The translations under genes and the position numbers were made by a program. A DNA stretch of 64,000 nucleotides from assembly GCF_009662475.1 (NCBI RefSeq), contig NZ_CP045571.1, positions 2,540,501-2,604,500 on the forward strand, in the 5' to 3' direction. Below the pieces are notes generated by a model, which worked only from the letters and a program-made list of their open reading frames with translations, did no database searches and was not told where the DNA came from. The DNA is from Acidithiobacillus thiooxidans ATCC 19377. GTDB taxonomy: Bacteria > Pseudomonadota > Gammaproteobacteria > Acidithiobacillales > Acidithiobacillaceae. Each line of letters starts with the position of its first letter. The first letter of the stretch is position 1. Below, one piece after another: positions 46,418 through 55,909 of the stretch.

Positions 46418-47721
46418 CCGGCTTTTTGACGGTAGATGAAATGCAACCCGGCGTGATCTGTCCGTGCTTGCAGGATAATTTCCCCGCCCATTTGTTCGGC
46501 AATACTGCGCACGATGCTCAGGCCCAAACCACTGCCGTCTCCTGCTGAACCGGGAAGCCGGTAAAAAGGATCAAATACGCGTTCTGAGGCCTCGGGCGGA
46601 ATCCCCGGACCACTGTCCAGCACTTCCAGCAGTACATCATTCCCTTCGCTGCGCACCCGCACGGTCACTTCGGAATGGTCCGGGCTGTAGCGCAGGGCAT
46701 TATCCACAGCGTTGCGCAACAGGCTGTAAAAGGCAGCAAAACTACCCTGCACGCGCAAAGCTTGTTCGGCATCCATGCCAAAATCTATTTTTTTCAGCTC
46801 CGCCAGAGGATAAAGATCTTCCACAACCTGACGGGCTACGGCGGTCAGATCAACCGGTTCTATCGTGGAAACGACACTCTGCTGCCTGGCAAAACCCAGC
46901 AACTGATCCAACAAATGACGGGTCCGTTCCAAACCATCCTGTAGAGGCAACAAACGTTTTCGACTTTCCTCAAGAGAATCCGCCCGCTGCAGATTTTGCA
47001 CCTGGAGTGACAAGGCCGTTAGAGGCGTGCGTAATTCATGGGCGGCATCGGCAATAAAACGCCGCTCCTTAGCCAACAACTGCCGAATCCTTTCCAGCAG
47101 GCGATTCAGGGATTGTATAAACGGGACAATCTCCTCGGGTACCTGTTCCACAGAAAGCGGCGTGGGTCGGTCGGCATTCTGCTGATCCACGGCCTCGGCC
47201 AAAGCATGGATCGGTCTCAGACTGCGGCGAACAATAATCCGTGCGAATATCACCAACAACGGAATCAAAATCAACAAGGGCAACAGGGTCCAACGCGCGC
47301 TGGCAAAAGCTGCATCACTGCGCAGATCGGTAGATTGTGCCACGGCCAGCGCCTTATCTGGTCCCAGACGCCGTACAAAAACCCGCCAATCCTGATCTTT
47401 GACAGCAACCGTATGAAATCCCTGTGATAATTGCGGGGGCAGTTGCAAAGGAGTATCCAGCTTCCCACAATTTGATAAACATAACGGTTCAACGACGATA
47501 CGCGCGTCCGGATCAATATCCACATGTCGTTGATCATAGCGGTAAGCATTCTGCCAGACCTGGGGAGGGACCAGTGCAGCAATCTGCTGCAAGGAAGCAT
47601 CCTGATATTCCTGGGCTTCATTCAGGGATAAAAAGAAAGCCGCCAAACCGGCCAGCAAGCCCATACAGATAATGGCAATACCCAAGCCAATGGACAATTG
47701 CCGCTGCAAGGATTTTTTCAT
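46414..47721 (-). CDS. Sensor histidine kinase (QseC/PmrB-like)
   Basis: A 435-residue membrane kinase with two N-terminal membrane segments (about residues 9-31 and 143-163) framing a ~110-residue periplasmic sensor. A HAMP-like linker follows, then the phospho-acceptor His in FIADAAHELRTPLTALSLQV. The ATPase boxes are LLRNAVDNALRYSP (N box), VLDSGPGIPPEASERVFDPF (G1) and GSGLGLSIVRSIA (G2). The start overlaps the regulator stop (ATGA). With the PepSY gene upstream, metal or envelope sensing is likely, but the signal is unknown. Confidence 0.9.
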   Translation of the reverse strand: MKKSLQRQLSIGLGIAIICMGLLAGLAAFFLSLNEAQEYQDASLQQIAALVPPQVWQNAYRYDQRHVDIDPDARIVVEPLCLSNCGKLDTPLQLPPQLSQGFHTVAVKDQDWRVFVRRLGPDKALAVAQSTDLRSDAAFASARWTLLPLLILIPLLVIFARIIVRRSLRPIHALAEAVDQQNADRPTPLSVEQVPEEIVPFIQSLNRLLERIRQLLAKERRFIADAAHELRTPLTALSLQVQNLQRADSLEESRKRLLPLQDGLERTRHLLDQLLGFARQQSVVSTIEPVDLTAVARQVVEDLYPLAELKKIDFGMDAEQALRVQGSFAAFYSLLRNAVDNALRYSPDHSEVTVRVRSEGNDVLLEVLDSGPGIPPEASERVFDPFYRLPGSAGDGSGLGLSIVRSIAEQMGGEIILQARTDHAGLHFIYRQKAG

Positions 47722-48380
47722 AATGGACGCGAAACCATCCAGCCCGCACCACGCACGTTTTTGATGACCTCCGCACCGAGTTTCTTGCGCAAAGCATGAA
47801 TCAGGAAATCAATGCTGTTACTTTCTATTTCTTCGCCCCAACCATATAGCCGTTCTTCCAGTTGTGCCCGGCTCAGTATCGCACCGGGGCGTAATAATAA
47901 AGCCTGCAGCAAGGCGAACTCCCGACGGCTCAGCAGCACACTGACTTCGCCAAGTTGCGCGATATGGGTGCTTAAATCAAGCTGCAGGGATCCGCTGCTG
48001 AGCACAGGCGACCCCTGTCCACCCTGACGACGGATAATGGCACGCAAGCGTGCCAACAATTCATCCATGGCAAAAGGTTTGACCAGATAATCATCCGCCC
48101 CCAGGTCCAAACCCTCTATCCGGTCTGATAGGGCATCCCGGGCAGAAATAATAATAATCGGCAGATCACTACCCATTGCCCGCACCCGCTGCAGCACCGT
48201 ACAACCATCCAGTTTGGGCAAGCCCAAATCCAGAAGAATGGCCTGATATTCCTGATTGGCAATGGCTTGCAGGGCCGTTTCACCATCACGCGTCCAATCC
48301 ACAGCATAAGCGGCATCCCGCAGCGCAACAGAGATGGCTTCACCAATCATTCGGTCGTCTTCAACCAGAAGAATACGCAT
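47718..48380 (-). CDS. OmpR-family response regulator
   Basis: A 220-residue regulator with a receiver domain (phospho-acceptor D51 in YQAILLDLGLPKLDG, conserved Lys in DDYLVKPFAMDELLARL). The C-terminal winged helix is LLSRREFALLQALLLRPGAI followed by SIDFLIHALRKKLGAEVIKN. It resembles QseB/PmrA. It is the partner of the downstream kinase. A hairpin with a T run separates it from the PepSY gene, so it may also have its own promoter. Confidence 0.92.
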   Translation of the reverse strand: MRILLVEDDRMIGEAISVALRDAAYAVDWTRDGETALQAIANQEYQAILLDLGLPKLDGCTVLQRVRAMGSDLPIIIISARDALSDRIEGLDLGADDYLVKPFAMDELLARLRAIIRRQGGQGSPVLSSGSLQLDLSTHIAQLGEVSVLLSRREFALLQALLLRPGAILSRAQLEERLYGWGEEIESNSIDFLIHALRKKLGAEVIKNVRGAGWMVSRPL

Positions 48381-48413
48381 TTTTGAGTGATACCCTCCAC
48401 AAATACACGCAAA

Positions 48414-48433
48414 ACCCGCTCCTAAGAGCGGGT
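48414..48433 (-). terminator. Candidate Rho-independent terminator after the PepSY gene
   Basis: ACCCGCTC-loop of four-GAGCGGGT is a perfect 8-bp stem. On the minus strand it is followed by TTTTGCGTGTATTT, a modest T run. It lies between the PepSY gene and the regulator gene and may reduce read-through. Confidence 0.55.
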
Positions 48434-48459
48434 CAGCGCCTATTGAAAACTATAACGCA

Positions 48460-48771
48460 TCAATCGGCATGGTCACCTTCAACCGAGTTCTCCAGAATGG
48501 CGCCAGTCATGGCATCAACACCGACTTCATGACTGACATGCCCCTTTTTGATCACGAAAGAATATCGCAATCCACTGCCGCCTTTCTCTTTCTCCAGCTC
48601 CTGATCGGTGATGCTACCTGGATAAGTCCGTAAAGCCGTAGCGCGTGCCTGGGCGATACTGATCTTTGCTTTCCCAGCCAATTCCTGGCCGGTAAAAGCA
48701 TAAGCACCAAAAGCAGACAGCAATAACACCCCGCCCACAATACCGCCCACCAGCCGTATAGATATCTTCAT
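48460..48771 (-). CDS. Secreted PepSY-domain protein
   Basis: A 103-residue periplasmic protein with a signal peptide (KISIRLVGGIVGGVLLLSAF) and one PepSY domain (ISIAQARATALRTYPGSITD; YSFVIKKGHVSHEVGVDAMT). Small PepSY proteins often stand next to QseBC/PmrAB-like two-component genes, as here, and may modulate the sensor. The tail NSVEGDHAD is acidic. The molecular role is not established. Confidence 0.85.
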   Translation of the reverse strand: MKISIRLVGGIVGGVLLLSAFGAYAFTGQELAGKAKISIAQARATALRTYPGSITDQELEKEKGGSGLRYSFVIKKGHVSHEVGVDAMTGAILENSVEGDHAD

Positions 48772-48862
48772 GATTTTGCTCCTGTTACCTGCGTTAAATG
48801 ATGGATGGATCCCATTGACCCCTTCCGTTTACGCACTATACCGCCCCGGTATTAGCCCAAAA

Positions 48863-49444
48863 TTAGGGAATAAATATTCGCAAAATCCGTGGGGTACGCG
48901 ACGCATGCAGCAGAGCCATGGCAATATGACCCCACCAGTAAGCCCATACCAGATTGGCAATCAGGGAATGGATGGCATGGGGAATGCCATAAGCATCGCC
49001 GGGCTTGACGCCGCCAGCCGCATAAATCATCACAAACATCACCACCCCCGAAGCCCCCATGGCGGAAATGGCCAGAAGACCCAAACCATGGACCAGGCCC
49101 GGTAATCCGCCACGCATACCCGCCGGGGGGAAAATACCGCGTGTCGCACCCTGAATATCTTTACCAATACGCTGCAGATAAACCCCATGATAGGGAAACA
49201 GATGGGCACGTAATTGAGCGTTCCCGGCAACAACCAGCCAGAACAGGATGATCACCAGAGTACTGGCCATCCCCACCCACATATGGGATACAAACAGAAA
49301 GTGCCGAAACGCTGAAATACCTACATGTTTCCAGATGGCTTTCATGTCCAGCTCGCTCATCAACTGAAAGGTGATGAACAGCGCCAAAAATATATGCAGC
49401 CACTTGACACTGCGTGGCCAGGGTAAGCTATCTGATCCGTGCAT
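48863..49444 (-). CDS. Cytochrome b561-like membrane haem protein
   Basis: A 193-residue four-segment membrane protein of the cytochrome b561/hydrogenase b-subunit type. Candidate haem-ligand histidines lie within or near membrane segments: VKWLHIFLALFITFQLM, HFLFVSHMWVGMASTLVI, LPGLVHGLGLLAISAMG and YWWGHIAMALLHASR. The ATG at 49444 is chosen because the 36 residues upstream are polar and unlike the family. It probably moves electrons across the membrane, perhaps to reduce a metal taken up by the TonB receptor encoded upstream. Confidence 0.8.
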   Translation of the reverse strand: MHGSDSLPWPRSVKWLHIFLALFITFQLMSELDMKAIWKHVGISAFRHFLFVSHMWVGMASTLVIILFWLVVAGNAQLRAHLFPYHGVYLQRIGKDIQGATRGIFPPAGMRGGLPGLVHGLGLLAISAMGASGVVMFVMIYAAGGVKPGDAYGIPHAIHSLIANLVWAYWWGHIAMALLHASRTPRILRIFIP

Positions 49445-49548
49445 CGATGAAACCCTTTTTATAAAATGTCCGGTTGCTTGGTTAAAAAACGACCTGCTTA
49501 TGGCAAGTCGTGAATTATAGCTATGAGTAGCAACCGGAAGTCTATCCC

Positions 49549-50625
49549 TCAATCATGGACAGGCTGATACACATAAACCGCATGCGCCTCGCCCACATAA
49601 ACAAAAATCTTGTGATTACCGGGGTCTACCGCTCCAGTATGGGTCTTGCCATAACCGGTAGAGACAAAAGTAACCGGTTTCATGGTTCGGGCATTATAGA
49701 CATTGAAGCCTTTGGCATTACTTTCAAAGGCATAAACCAAATGATAGGCCGGATCATAGGCAACCTGATCAATACCGGCTCGCGCAGGCAACTGCTTGAG
49801 CACTTTCAAATTGCCCGCATTAAAGACAAAAATCCGGGAACCCGTAGTGCCCACCCAAAGTGTATGATTTTCCGGATCAACAATTTGTCCCTTGGTATCA
49901 GGATGATGCTTTGTCGCTGAGACCGGAAAGTAAGGAGCAACATTGGTCTTGTCTTCAATTTGCCCGTTCAGCAAATTGATTTTTTCTTCCCAGGAATCAT
50001 CCGGCATGTACAACAAATGCCGGGCACTCAGCAACACACCCAGATCAGGACCATGACCAGTTTCCGGATACAAGGAAATTTTCCCGACAAATTTGGGTGC
50101 TTTTCCCAAGGTATAAACATCAATCCAGTTACTGTCATCCATGGCCACATAAAGGCGTCCCAATTTCTGGTCCACCCAGATGCCATCAGCACCAGAACCT
50201 ACCGTATCAAAGACATTAACCACCTTCCAGTCAGCCTTATTGACAACAAAAATTCTGGACTTTTTTTCAGGTACAGTATTATTGCCCGCGCCCGCCGAAT
50301 GCTCCAGTTTATTGGATGTCCAATAAACGTATTGATGGTCAAAAGCCATACCATATGGACGGACAAGACCGTCACGAACCACCTTGACGAGTGCGTTCGT
50401 ATCCGCATTGATGACCACGCCACCGGCATCGGTCTTTCCCATGGATACATAAACACAATGATTGAAAGGATCATAACTGACTGCATCACCACCTTGATCC
50501 GTGGTCGGCAATAGAATAACTTTGATCAGCTTGAATGTGCTTGTTCCGGCATTGGCAACCCCCAAAAATAGCAAAAAAATGGTCATTACCGAAAGCACAT
50601 ATCTGGCCAGTGCGGTTTTTTTCAT
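49549..50625 (-). CDS. Secreted beta-propeller (YVTN-type) protein
   Basis: A 358-residue periplasmic protein with a signal peptide (ARYVLSVMTIFLLFLGVANA) and repeated propeller blades, for example DPFNHCVYVSMGKTDAGGVV, DQKLGRLYVAMDDSNWIDVY, DPENHTLWVGTTGSRIFVFN and DPGNHKIFVYVGEAHAVYVY. The blade spacing of ~45 residues fits the YVTN/NHL-like class. It lies 84 bases after the TonB receptor and before the cytochrome gene. A binding role in uptake or in delivery to the cytochrome is a guess. The ATG at 50625 is preferred since the signal peptide follows at once. Confidence 0.8.
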   Translation of the reverse strand: MKKTALARYVLSVMTIFLLFLGVANAGTSTFKLIKVILLPTTDQGGDAVSYDPFNHCVYVSMGKTDAGGVVINADTNALVKVVRDGLVRPYGMAFDHQYVYWTSNKLEHSAGAGNNTVPEKKSRIFVVNKADWKVVNVFDTVGSGADGIWVDQKLGRLYVAMDDSNWIDVYTLGKAPKFVGKISLYPETGHGPDLGVLLSARHLLYMPDDSWEEKINLLNGQIEDKTNVAPYFPVSATKHHPDTKGQIVDPENHTLWVGTTGSRIFVFNAGNLKVLKQLPARAGIDQVAYDPAYHLVYAFESNAKGFNVYNARTMKPVTFVSTGYGKTHTGAVDPGNHKIFVYVGEAHAVYVYQPVHD

Positions 50626-50708
50626 GTGAATAATTTCCCTCAAATTACGTCCGAACAAGATCATTAAGCGAGGATGAAGAAATTTCCATCCCCGCTGTAT
50701 AGCGGTTT

Positions 50709-53051
50709 TTAGAAGTCAGCAGAAATACTTCCATAGACAGTAAATGGTGCTCCGGGGAGAGCCAGCACCTGTCCTTGCGAATTTCCACCGAGCAAACCAC
50801 CGGAAGTAACGTACTCAAACGGATTATAATGATTGTTGGTCACATTCAACATATCCAGGTTGAGCTTCACGTCTTTCAGCAGAGGTAACGATCCATGGGT
50901 GGGAATTACGCTTTCCAGCCCGAGGTTCAGCGTGTCATAGGTGGGAATTTTCTGGCTGCTGGGCATAACCGTATTGTTATTCCACATATTCTGGGCACCG
51001 GTATAGGTGTACCAAATGCTGGGCGAAATCAGGATACCATCCAGAAAATAACGATATTTGGCACCAATGTTAAACGTGCTTTCGGGAACATTGGATACCG
51101 GCAAGCCCTGATAACTGACGCCACCCGTCGTATAGTGTGCAAAAGTGGCTTTCTCGAAATTCAGGTTGGCAAAAACATGGACATTATAAAGGGGATCATC
51201 TTCCAGAGCGATGTTCACACCCTGGTAAATGGAGTCACCATCGGCGTCCCCGAGATAATTTCCATTAGCATCATAGGCGGCAACAAACTGGTTGCTGAAA
51301 TGCAGATGATAAAAACTGAACATGACGAAGAAATGGTGCAGATAATCCGCATCATTAAAATGCAATTTTATGCCGGCATTATAATCCGCACTATGTTCAA
51401 GGTTATACACCGGCCGGATACTCTGGTAGAGACCACCACCACCGCCAACCTGCGGTTCTTTGTAGGCCTGGGCATAACTTGCAAATACCGCCAACCACTG
51501 CAGCGGCTTCCAGTTGAAATCCACCGAGGGTTCCACCTTGGTAAAGCTTTTATTGGAAGCAGGCAGCTTGCCCTGATTGGTGCCTGTCGCTCCGGGTATA
51601 TCTGCCCCCTGTGTGTATTGGGTCTGATAATTGATAAAGCGCACCCCCGGAGTAATATGCAGATTATGCATGGGGCTGATGCGATCCTGCACAAATGCCG
51701 CCAGGTCCGTCTGGCTAAAAATATCATTCCGATAGGAATGATTGGGAAGCGCAAGAGAACCACCATCCGCCGGATTATAAAAAGCGTTTTTGGTATTGTA
51801 TTGGCTGTTCAGAAAGAAGCCGCCGAAGCTGACATCATTGTAGGGAAGCTTGGCGGAAATCCATAGCTTGTCCCCGTACACGCTGTCATGAGGATTGTTG
51901 TATTCATAGAGATTGCTGGGATTACTCAAGCCGTAATTATTATAATGCTGATGCAAGCGATGGCCGTAGCGATACCAGATCATATTGTGCAAAGCAAAGG
52001 TTTTATCCAGCTTCTGATTCAGCTTGCTGTAAATCAACCAGGTCGTGTTGCTGTCATCCTTGTTCCAGATATCAAAGGGAATGGACGAATAAAACCCGGT
52101 AGTTTTCTGGCTATATAATGGTCCCGTTGCGGCACCGGTATAAGTAACGCCGGCAATAGGGTTGACCGGAACCGGAACCGGACGGTATCCGGAACCCTTG
52201 GCCAGATAGGCCCCCAATGAAAAATTCCCATCCGTATAGGTTTTTTTGGTTTTCAGAAACCAGGCATAATTGTAACTCGGGTTCGCGAATCCATCGGGGC
52301 TTTGCCGGTAACTGTTACTGGATCCTGCGCCACCCGCCATAATGGTTGACCATCCGTCTATGCTGCCGGTACGGACATTGAACACAATATTCTTGGAATT
52401 ATAGCTTCCATAGGTCATCTTGATGCTGGCGCCCGGCTGTGCCGTTGGCTGCAAAGGGACAAAGGCGATTTGGCCGCCAATATTGTTATACCAGCGATTC
52501 ACCGGATTACCCGGCCCGTAGGTGATACCAATTCCCTGTAAAATTCCCGTTTGTGGGACTTGCGGACTTTCCCAAAGACCAGTGGATGGATTGACCATGG
52601 GAACGCCATCAAAAGTCACCGAGAGGTTACCGGCATCTATGACACTCCCGCCAAAACCACCCCAGCCCTGACTGATTCCATTGACACTGATGGATGTTTT
52701 GGTGGAGCCGGTATTTCCGTATCCCGTCACATTTACGCCTGGTGCGTAGGCTAATGCCTGAGCACTGCCGCCCACCGGTCCTGCAGCTGCAATTTGTTGT
52801 TTACCCAATACCTTTATGGACTGACCGGAGTCAAAACGGTGTTTCTGGGTGAGCGAATGTACTCCTCTGCTACCCAGAAAGGATTGAGAAGCAGCGGCCG
52901 CATTGACCTCTCCCACATTCACCGCTTCGTTGTCCTGACTGCTTACCGTGGCAGCAGTGATGGTATCTGCCATGACACTGGTAGCCGTCAACAACACACC
53001 ACCAGTCACGAGGGCCAACACCAAAGGACGTAATGATACGGATTTACTCAT
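50709..53051 (-). CDS. TonB-dependent outer-membrane receptor
   Basis: A 780-residue receptor. It has a signal peptide (LRPLVLALVTGGVLLTATSV), a plug domain at about residues 75-210 (AQALAYAPGVNVTGYGNTGS; TSISVNGISQGWGGFGGSVI; VTFDGVPMVNPS), and a 22-strand-type barrel ending in the aromatic terminus APFTVYGSISADF. A typical TonB box is not obvious. The substrate is unknown. The operon (propeller, b-type cytochrome, PepSY) suggests a metal or metal complex with reduction or sensing. Three phased ATGAC repeats lie about 95-120 bases upstream of the start. Confidence 0.9.
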   Translation of the reverse strand: MSKSVSLRPLVLALVTGGVLLTATSVMADTITAATVSSQDNEAVNVGEVNAAAASQSFLGSRGVHSLTQKHRFDSGQSIKVLGKQQIAAAGPVGGSAQALAYAPGVNVTGYGNTGSTKTSISVNGISQGWGGFGGSVIDAGNLSVTFDGVPMVNPSTGLWESPQVPQTGILQGIGITYGPGNPVNRWYNNIGGQIAFVPLQPTAQPGASIKMTYGSYNSKNIVFNVRTGSIDGWSTIMAGGAGSSNSYRQSPDGFANPSYNYAWFLKTKKTYTDGNFSLGAYLAKGSGYRPVPVPVNPIAGVTYTGAATGPLYSQKTTGFYSSIPFDIWNKDDSNTTWLIYSKLNQKLDKTFALHNMIWYRYGHRLHQHYNNYGLSNPSNLYEYNNPHDSVYGDKLWISAKLPYNDVSFGGFFLNSQYNTKNAFYNPADGGSLALPNHSYRNDIFSQTDLAAFVQDRISPMHNLHITPGVRFINYQTQYTQGADIPGATGTNQGKLPASNKSFTKVEPSVDFNWKPLQWLAVFASYAQAYKEPQVGGGGGLYQSIRPVYNLEHSADYNAGIKLHFNDADYLHHFFVMFSFYHLHFSNQFVAAYDANGNYLGDADGDSIYQGVNIALEDDPLYNVHVFANLNFEKATFAHYTTGGVSYQGLPVSNVPESTFNIGAKYRYFLDGILISPSIWYTYTGAQNMWNNNTVMPSSQKIPTYDTLNLGLESVIPTHGSLPLLKDVKLNLDMLNVTNNHYNPFEYVTSGGLLGGNSQGQVLALPGAPFTVYGSISADF

Positions 53052-53365
53052 GATTTTGTTTCTCCCTGTTTATGTAGGCGTTAAGGACTGAGTCAGCCCT
53101 TGGTTTTGCAGCCGCACAATTTATCAGGGGAATATGTCAAAAAGATGACAATTTGATGACGATATTATGACCATTTTCATCATGCACACCCGGAAGAACA
53201 CCTTAAAAAATGTCCTTATCATGGCAGATGGCTCCCGCATCTTTTCAGAAGCAAGCCGGGGAGAGCAGATTGTCATAATAATGTCACATTACCAAGCTAC
53301 CATGTATGGGTTCAAAAAGTGTGCACTCACCGACTGGTTTATCTGAACATTGCAGGAAAATACAC
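53052..53365. promoter_or_regulatory. Divergent control region with phased ATGAC/TGTCA repeats
   Basis: This 314-base gap separates the TonB receptor from the divergent orphan regulator. Three ATGAC copies start at 53145, 53156 and 53167, exactly 11 bases apart. Two TGTCA copies (the opposite orientation) start at 53271 and 53282, again 11 apart. TGTCA at 53135 forms a dyad with TGACA at 53146. One-helical-turn direct repeats are the usual binding pattern of OmpR-family regulators. The rest of the gap shows no open frame I would call. Confidence 0.5.
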
Positions 53366-54190
53366 ATGTTTTTTCATTCTATAATCCCCTTCATTTCCGT
53401 TCATCTGCACTGGATTGTGGTGGAAGGACTGGCCTGGCTACATATGCCCACAGCAAAAAGCATGTTCAAAAGTGATCCGGATATTGTCGTGTTATCCCCG
53501 CAAAGTGATCACCATGAATCCAGACTGTTGCAAAGCATAAATCTTCATACCGCTTATATAGTTCAGACGGTAACATCCGCTCTGGATTGCGAAAAACTGC
53601 TGAATCATTCAAACAGACCCGTCCTCATCACCAATGGCTGGAATGATAAAATCAGGGAGTTACTGCTGGTCTTGCAAAAAAACTATGGATCCGATCTGCC
53701 ATTTTTAGTCATGGCCGAGGCGAACAATGCGCTTCTGGGCAGCCTTGCCGAAGATGCCATTCACTCCGGCGCCCAGACTTTTATTCCCTGGAGCCTGGGT
53801 ACGGCGCCTCTCCTGGCCTATCTGCACAGGTTGCTGGAACCGGTTCCATCATCAGGCTGCAGCGCAGCAGAGCGGATCAAATCCACGCACATATCGATCA
53901 ATCATAAGGCGCGGATAGTCAATATCGATGATCAAAAAATATATCTCCCCAGCAATTTGTACGCCCTCTTCTGCTGTATGGTCCAGAATCCCGGCGAAGC
54001 ATTGTCTTATCAGCAACTTACACAAGCGCTGAAAAATGGCAGAAAAGTATTTATTGCCCCTAACACGCTGGTCGTAAAGGTATATCGGCTCAGACGCCTG
54101 TTTGAACATACCGGTTTACATCACTGGATGGAAACCGTTCCGGGATTCGGGTATCGCTATAGCGGCCCCAAAATACGCATCATGGATTAG
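53366..54190 (+). CDS. Orphan OmpR-type regulator with degenerate receiver
   Basis: A 274-residue protein with a C-terminal winged helix of the OmpR/PhoB type (YALFCCMVQNPGEALSYQQL; NTLVVKVYRLRRLFEHTGLH). The N-terminal half has receiver-like strand/helix spacing, but the acceptor site reads RPVLITNGWND, Asn or Gly where Asp should be, and the acidic pair near the start is absent. It is therefore probably not phosphorylated. The ATG at 53366 is preferred (AGGA eight bases upstream) over 53306. It is divergent from the TonB receptor and precedes the multicopper oxidase gene by 83 bases. Confidence 0.8.
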   Translation: MFFHSIIPFISVHLHWIVVEGLAWLHMPTAKSMFKSDPDIVVLSPQSDHHESRLLQSINLHTAYIVQTVTSALDCEKLLNHSNRPVLITNGWNDKIRELLLVLQKNYGSDLPFLVMAEANNALLGSLAEDAIHSGAQTFIPWSLGTAPLLAYLHRLLEPVPSSGCSAAERIKSTHISINHKARIVNIDDQKIYLPSNLYALFCCMVQNPGEALSYQQLTQALKNGRKVFIAPNTLVVKVYRLRRLFEHTGLHHWMETVPGFGYRYSGPKIRIMD

Positions 54191-54273
54191 CAAGTTCGGC
54201 AGAGTGTTGACCCTCAAGCCAACTCCAATGTTATGGTTCCACGGTCAATCATACCCACCAGGGAACTCCTGCC

Positions 54274-55899
54274 ATGACCAAACCCGCCAGCGCCGAACCA
54301 TCCTCTGCGTCTCACATTTCCCGACGTCAGTTTCTGACTTATGGTGCCGGCACTGCAGCGCTGCTTGCCCTGCCGTCTGCCGTGGCCATGAATATGAGTG
54401 GCATGAATATGGCCGGAGTGCATGGCAAATCCTCGCCGTTACCCAAGCCGGTGTTTTCCGGCGCACTACCCATTCCGCCGGTATATACGGGAGTCATGGG
54501 GCGCGACAAGGTTCGGGAATTTCACTTGCACATGGCGGATGGTCATTCCGTTTTGAGTGATGGTCTCAAAACGGCCACCTGGGGTTATAACGGCGCTGTT
54601 TTAGGACCCGCCCTGCGCATCCCCAGAGGACAGCCGCTGCGGCTGTATGTGCACAATCACCTTGATCAGAGCACAACCACCCACTGGCATGGCGCGCACG
54701 TGCCCGGAACCATGGATGGTGGTCCGCAAAGCCTCATCCTGCCTGGAAAAACATGGACCTATGGCTATACGATTGATCAGCCCGAAGCCACCCTCTGGTA
54801 TCATCCTCACCCTGCCGGCAGAACCGGACCGCATGTATACGGGGGGCTGGCGGGTCTGTATCTGGTGGAGGACGGCACTGATCGGCGACTGGGTCTCCCC
54901 CACCATTGGGGGATAGATGACATTCCGGTTATCGTCCAGGACCGCCTGCTCGATGCGCAGGGCAAACTGGTTTATATGCCTCAGGCCATGGACGTCATGG
55001 GGATGAAGGGTAACCGCTTTCTCATCAATGGTCGCGAATCTCCCGTCCTGCATGTTCCGGCACAGTGGGTCAGATTACGCCTGCTCAATGCCTCCAATGC
55101 CCGCCTTTACAATTTTGCCCTGAGTGGAGATCGGGCGTTTTATGTCATTGCAAGTGATGCCGGCTATCTTGAGGCGCCGGTGAAGGTGCAGAGATTACTT
55201 CTGGCACCGGCTGAACGCGCCGAAATCCTCCTCGATTTGCGCTCACTTGCAGGCAATACATTGGCGTTACGCAGTGATTCTGCCGCGGTGGTTCCCGGAC
55301 TCAGCCTACATCCCATGGACAGCGATCATTTTGATCGCAGCAATTTTGATCTCCTGGAAATTCATGTCGGTTCTGCCACAGGCTCAGCTGGACGCTTGCC
55401 CGATCACCTGGTAGCCATCCCCACCATGCAGGCGGATGCGCCGTCGCGCCGTTTCGAGCTCAGGGGCATGCCTATGGACAAAATGTCTCTCGCCCAAAGG
55501 GCTCTGGAGAACGCTCTGCACAACGGTCCGGCGCAAATGTCCATGGGGATCGGTCGCCAACCGCTGTTTTCCATCAATAATCAGTACATGAATATGCAGG
55601 TCATCAATCAGCGTCTGCGCCTGGGAAGCACGGAAATCTGGGAGGTCTACAACGATGCGGAGATGGCCCACACTTTTCATGTTCATGGCACTTCGTTTCA
55701 GATACTGTCCCGCAATGGCAAGGCGCCTCCTGCTTATGAAAATGGCTGGAAAGACACCTTGCTGATCCGGCGTGCTGAAACCATACGTTTTATTGCCCAC
55801 TATGGGCAGCCCGCCCCCGACGACTTCCCCTATATGTATCATTGCCACATGCTGGAACACGAGGACAATGGCATGATGGGGCAGTTTACCGTGAGCTGA
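54274..55899 (+). CDS. Tat-exported multicopper oxidase (CueO/CopA-like)
   Basis: A 541-residue periplasmic multicopper oxidase. A Tat signal (SRRQFL, residues 16-21) is followed by a Met-rich stretch (MNMSGMNMAGVHG). All four copper motifs are present: TTHWHGAHVPGTMDG, LWYHPHPAGRTGPHVYG, HTFHVHGTSFQIL and YMYHCHMLEHEDNGMMGQF, the last with the type 1 Cys and axial Met. CueO-type enzymes oxidise Cu(I) and protect the periplasm. The neighbours are an OmpR-type regulator and a heavy-metal-type two-component system, which supports a copper role. Confidence 0.93.
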   Translation: MTKPASAEPSSASHISRRQFLTYGAGTAALLALPSAVAMNMSGMNMAGVHGKSSPLPKPVFSGALPIPPVYTGVMGRDKVREFHLHMADGHSVLSDGLKTATWGYNGAVLGPALRIPRGQPLRLYVHNHLDQSTTTHWHGAHVPGTMDGGPQSLILPGKTWTYGYTIDQPEATLWYHPHPAGRTGPHVYGGLAGLYLVEDGTDRRLGLPHHWGIDDIPVIVQDRLLDAQGKLVYMPQAMDVMGMKGNRFLINGRESPVLHVPAQWVRLRLLNASNARLYNFALSGDRAFYVIASDAGYLEAPVKVQRLLLAPAERAEILLDLRSLAGNTLALRSDSAAVVPGLSLHPMDSDHFDRSNFDLLEIHVGSATGSAGRLPDHLVAIPTMQADAPSRRFELRGMPMDKMSLAQRALENALHNGPAQMSMGIGRQPLFSINNQYMNMQVINQRLRLGSTEIWEVYNDAEMAHTFHVHGTSFQILSRNGKAPPAYENGWKDTLLIRRAETIRFIAHYGQPAPDDFPYMYHCHMLEHEDNGMMGQFTVS

Positions 55900-55909
55900 T
55901 CAGGCGGCT

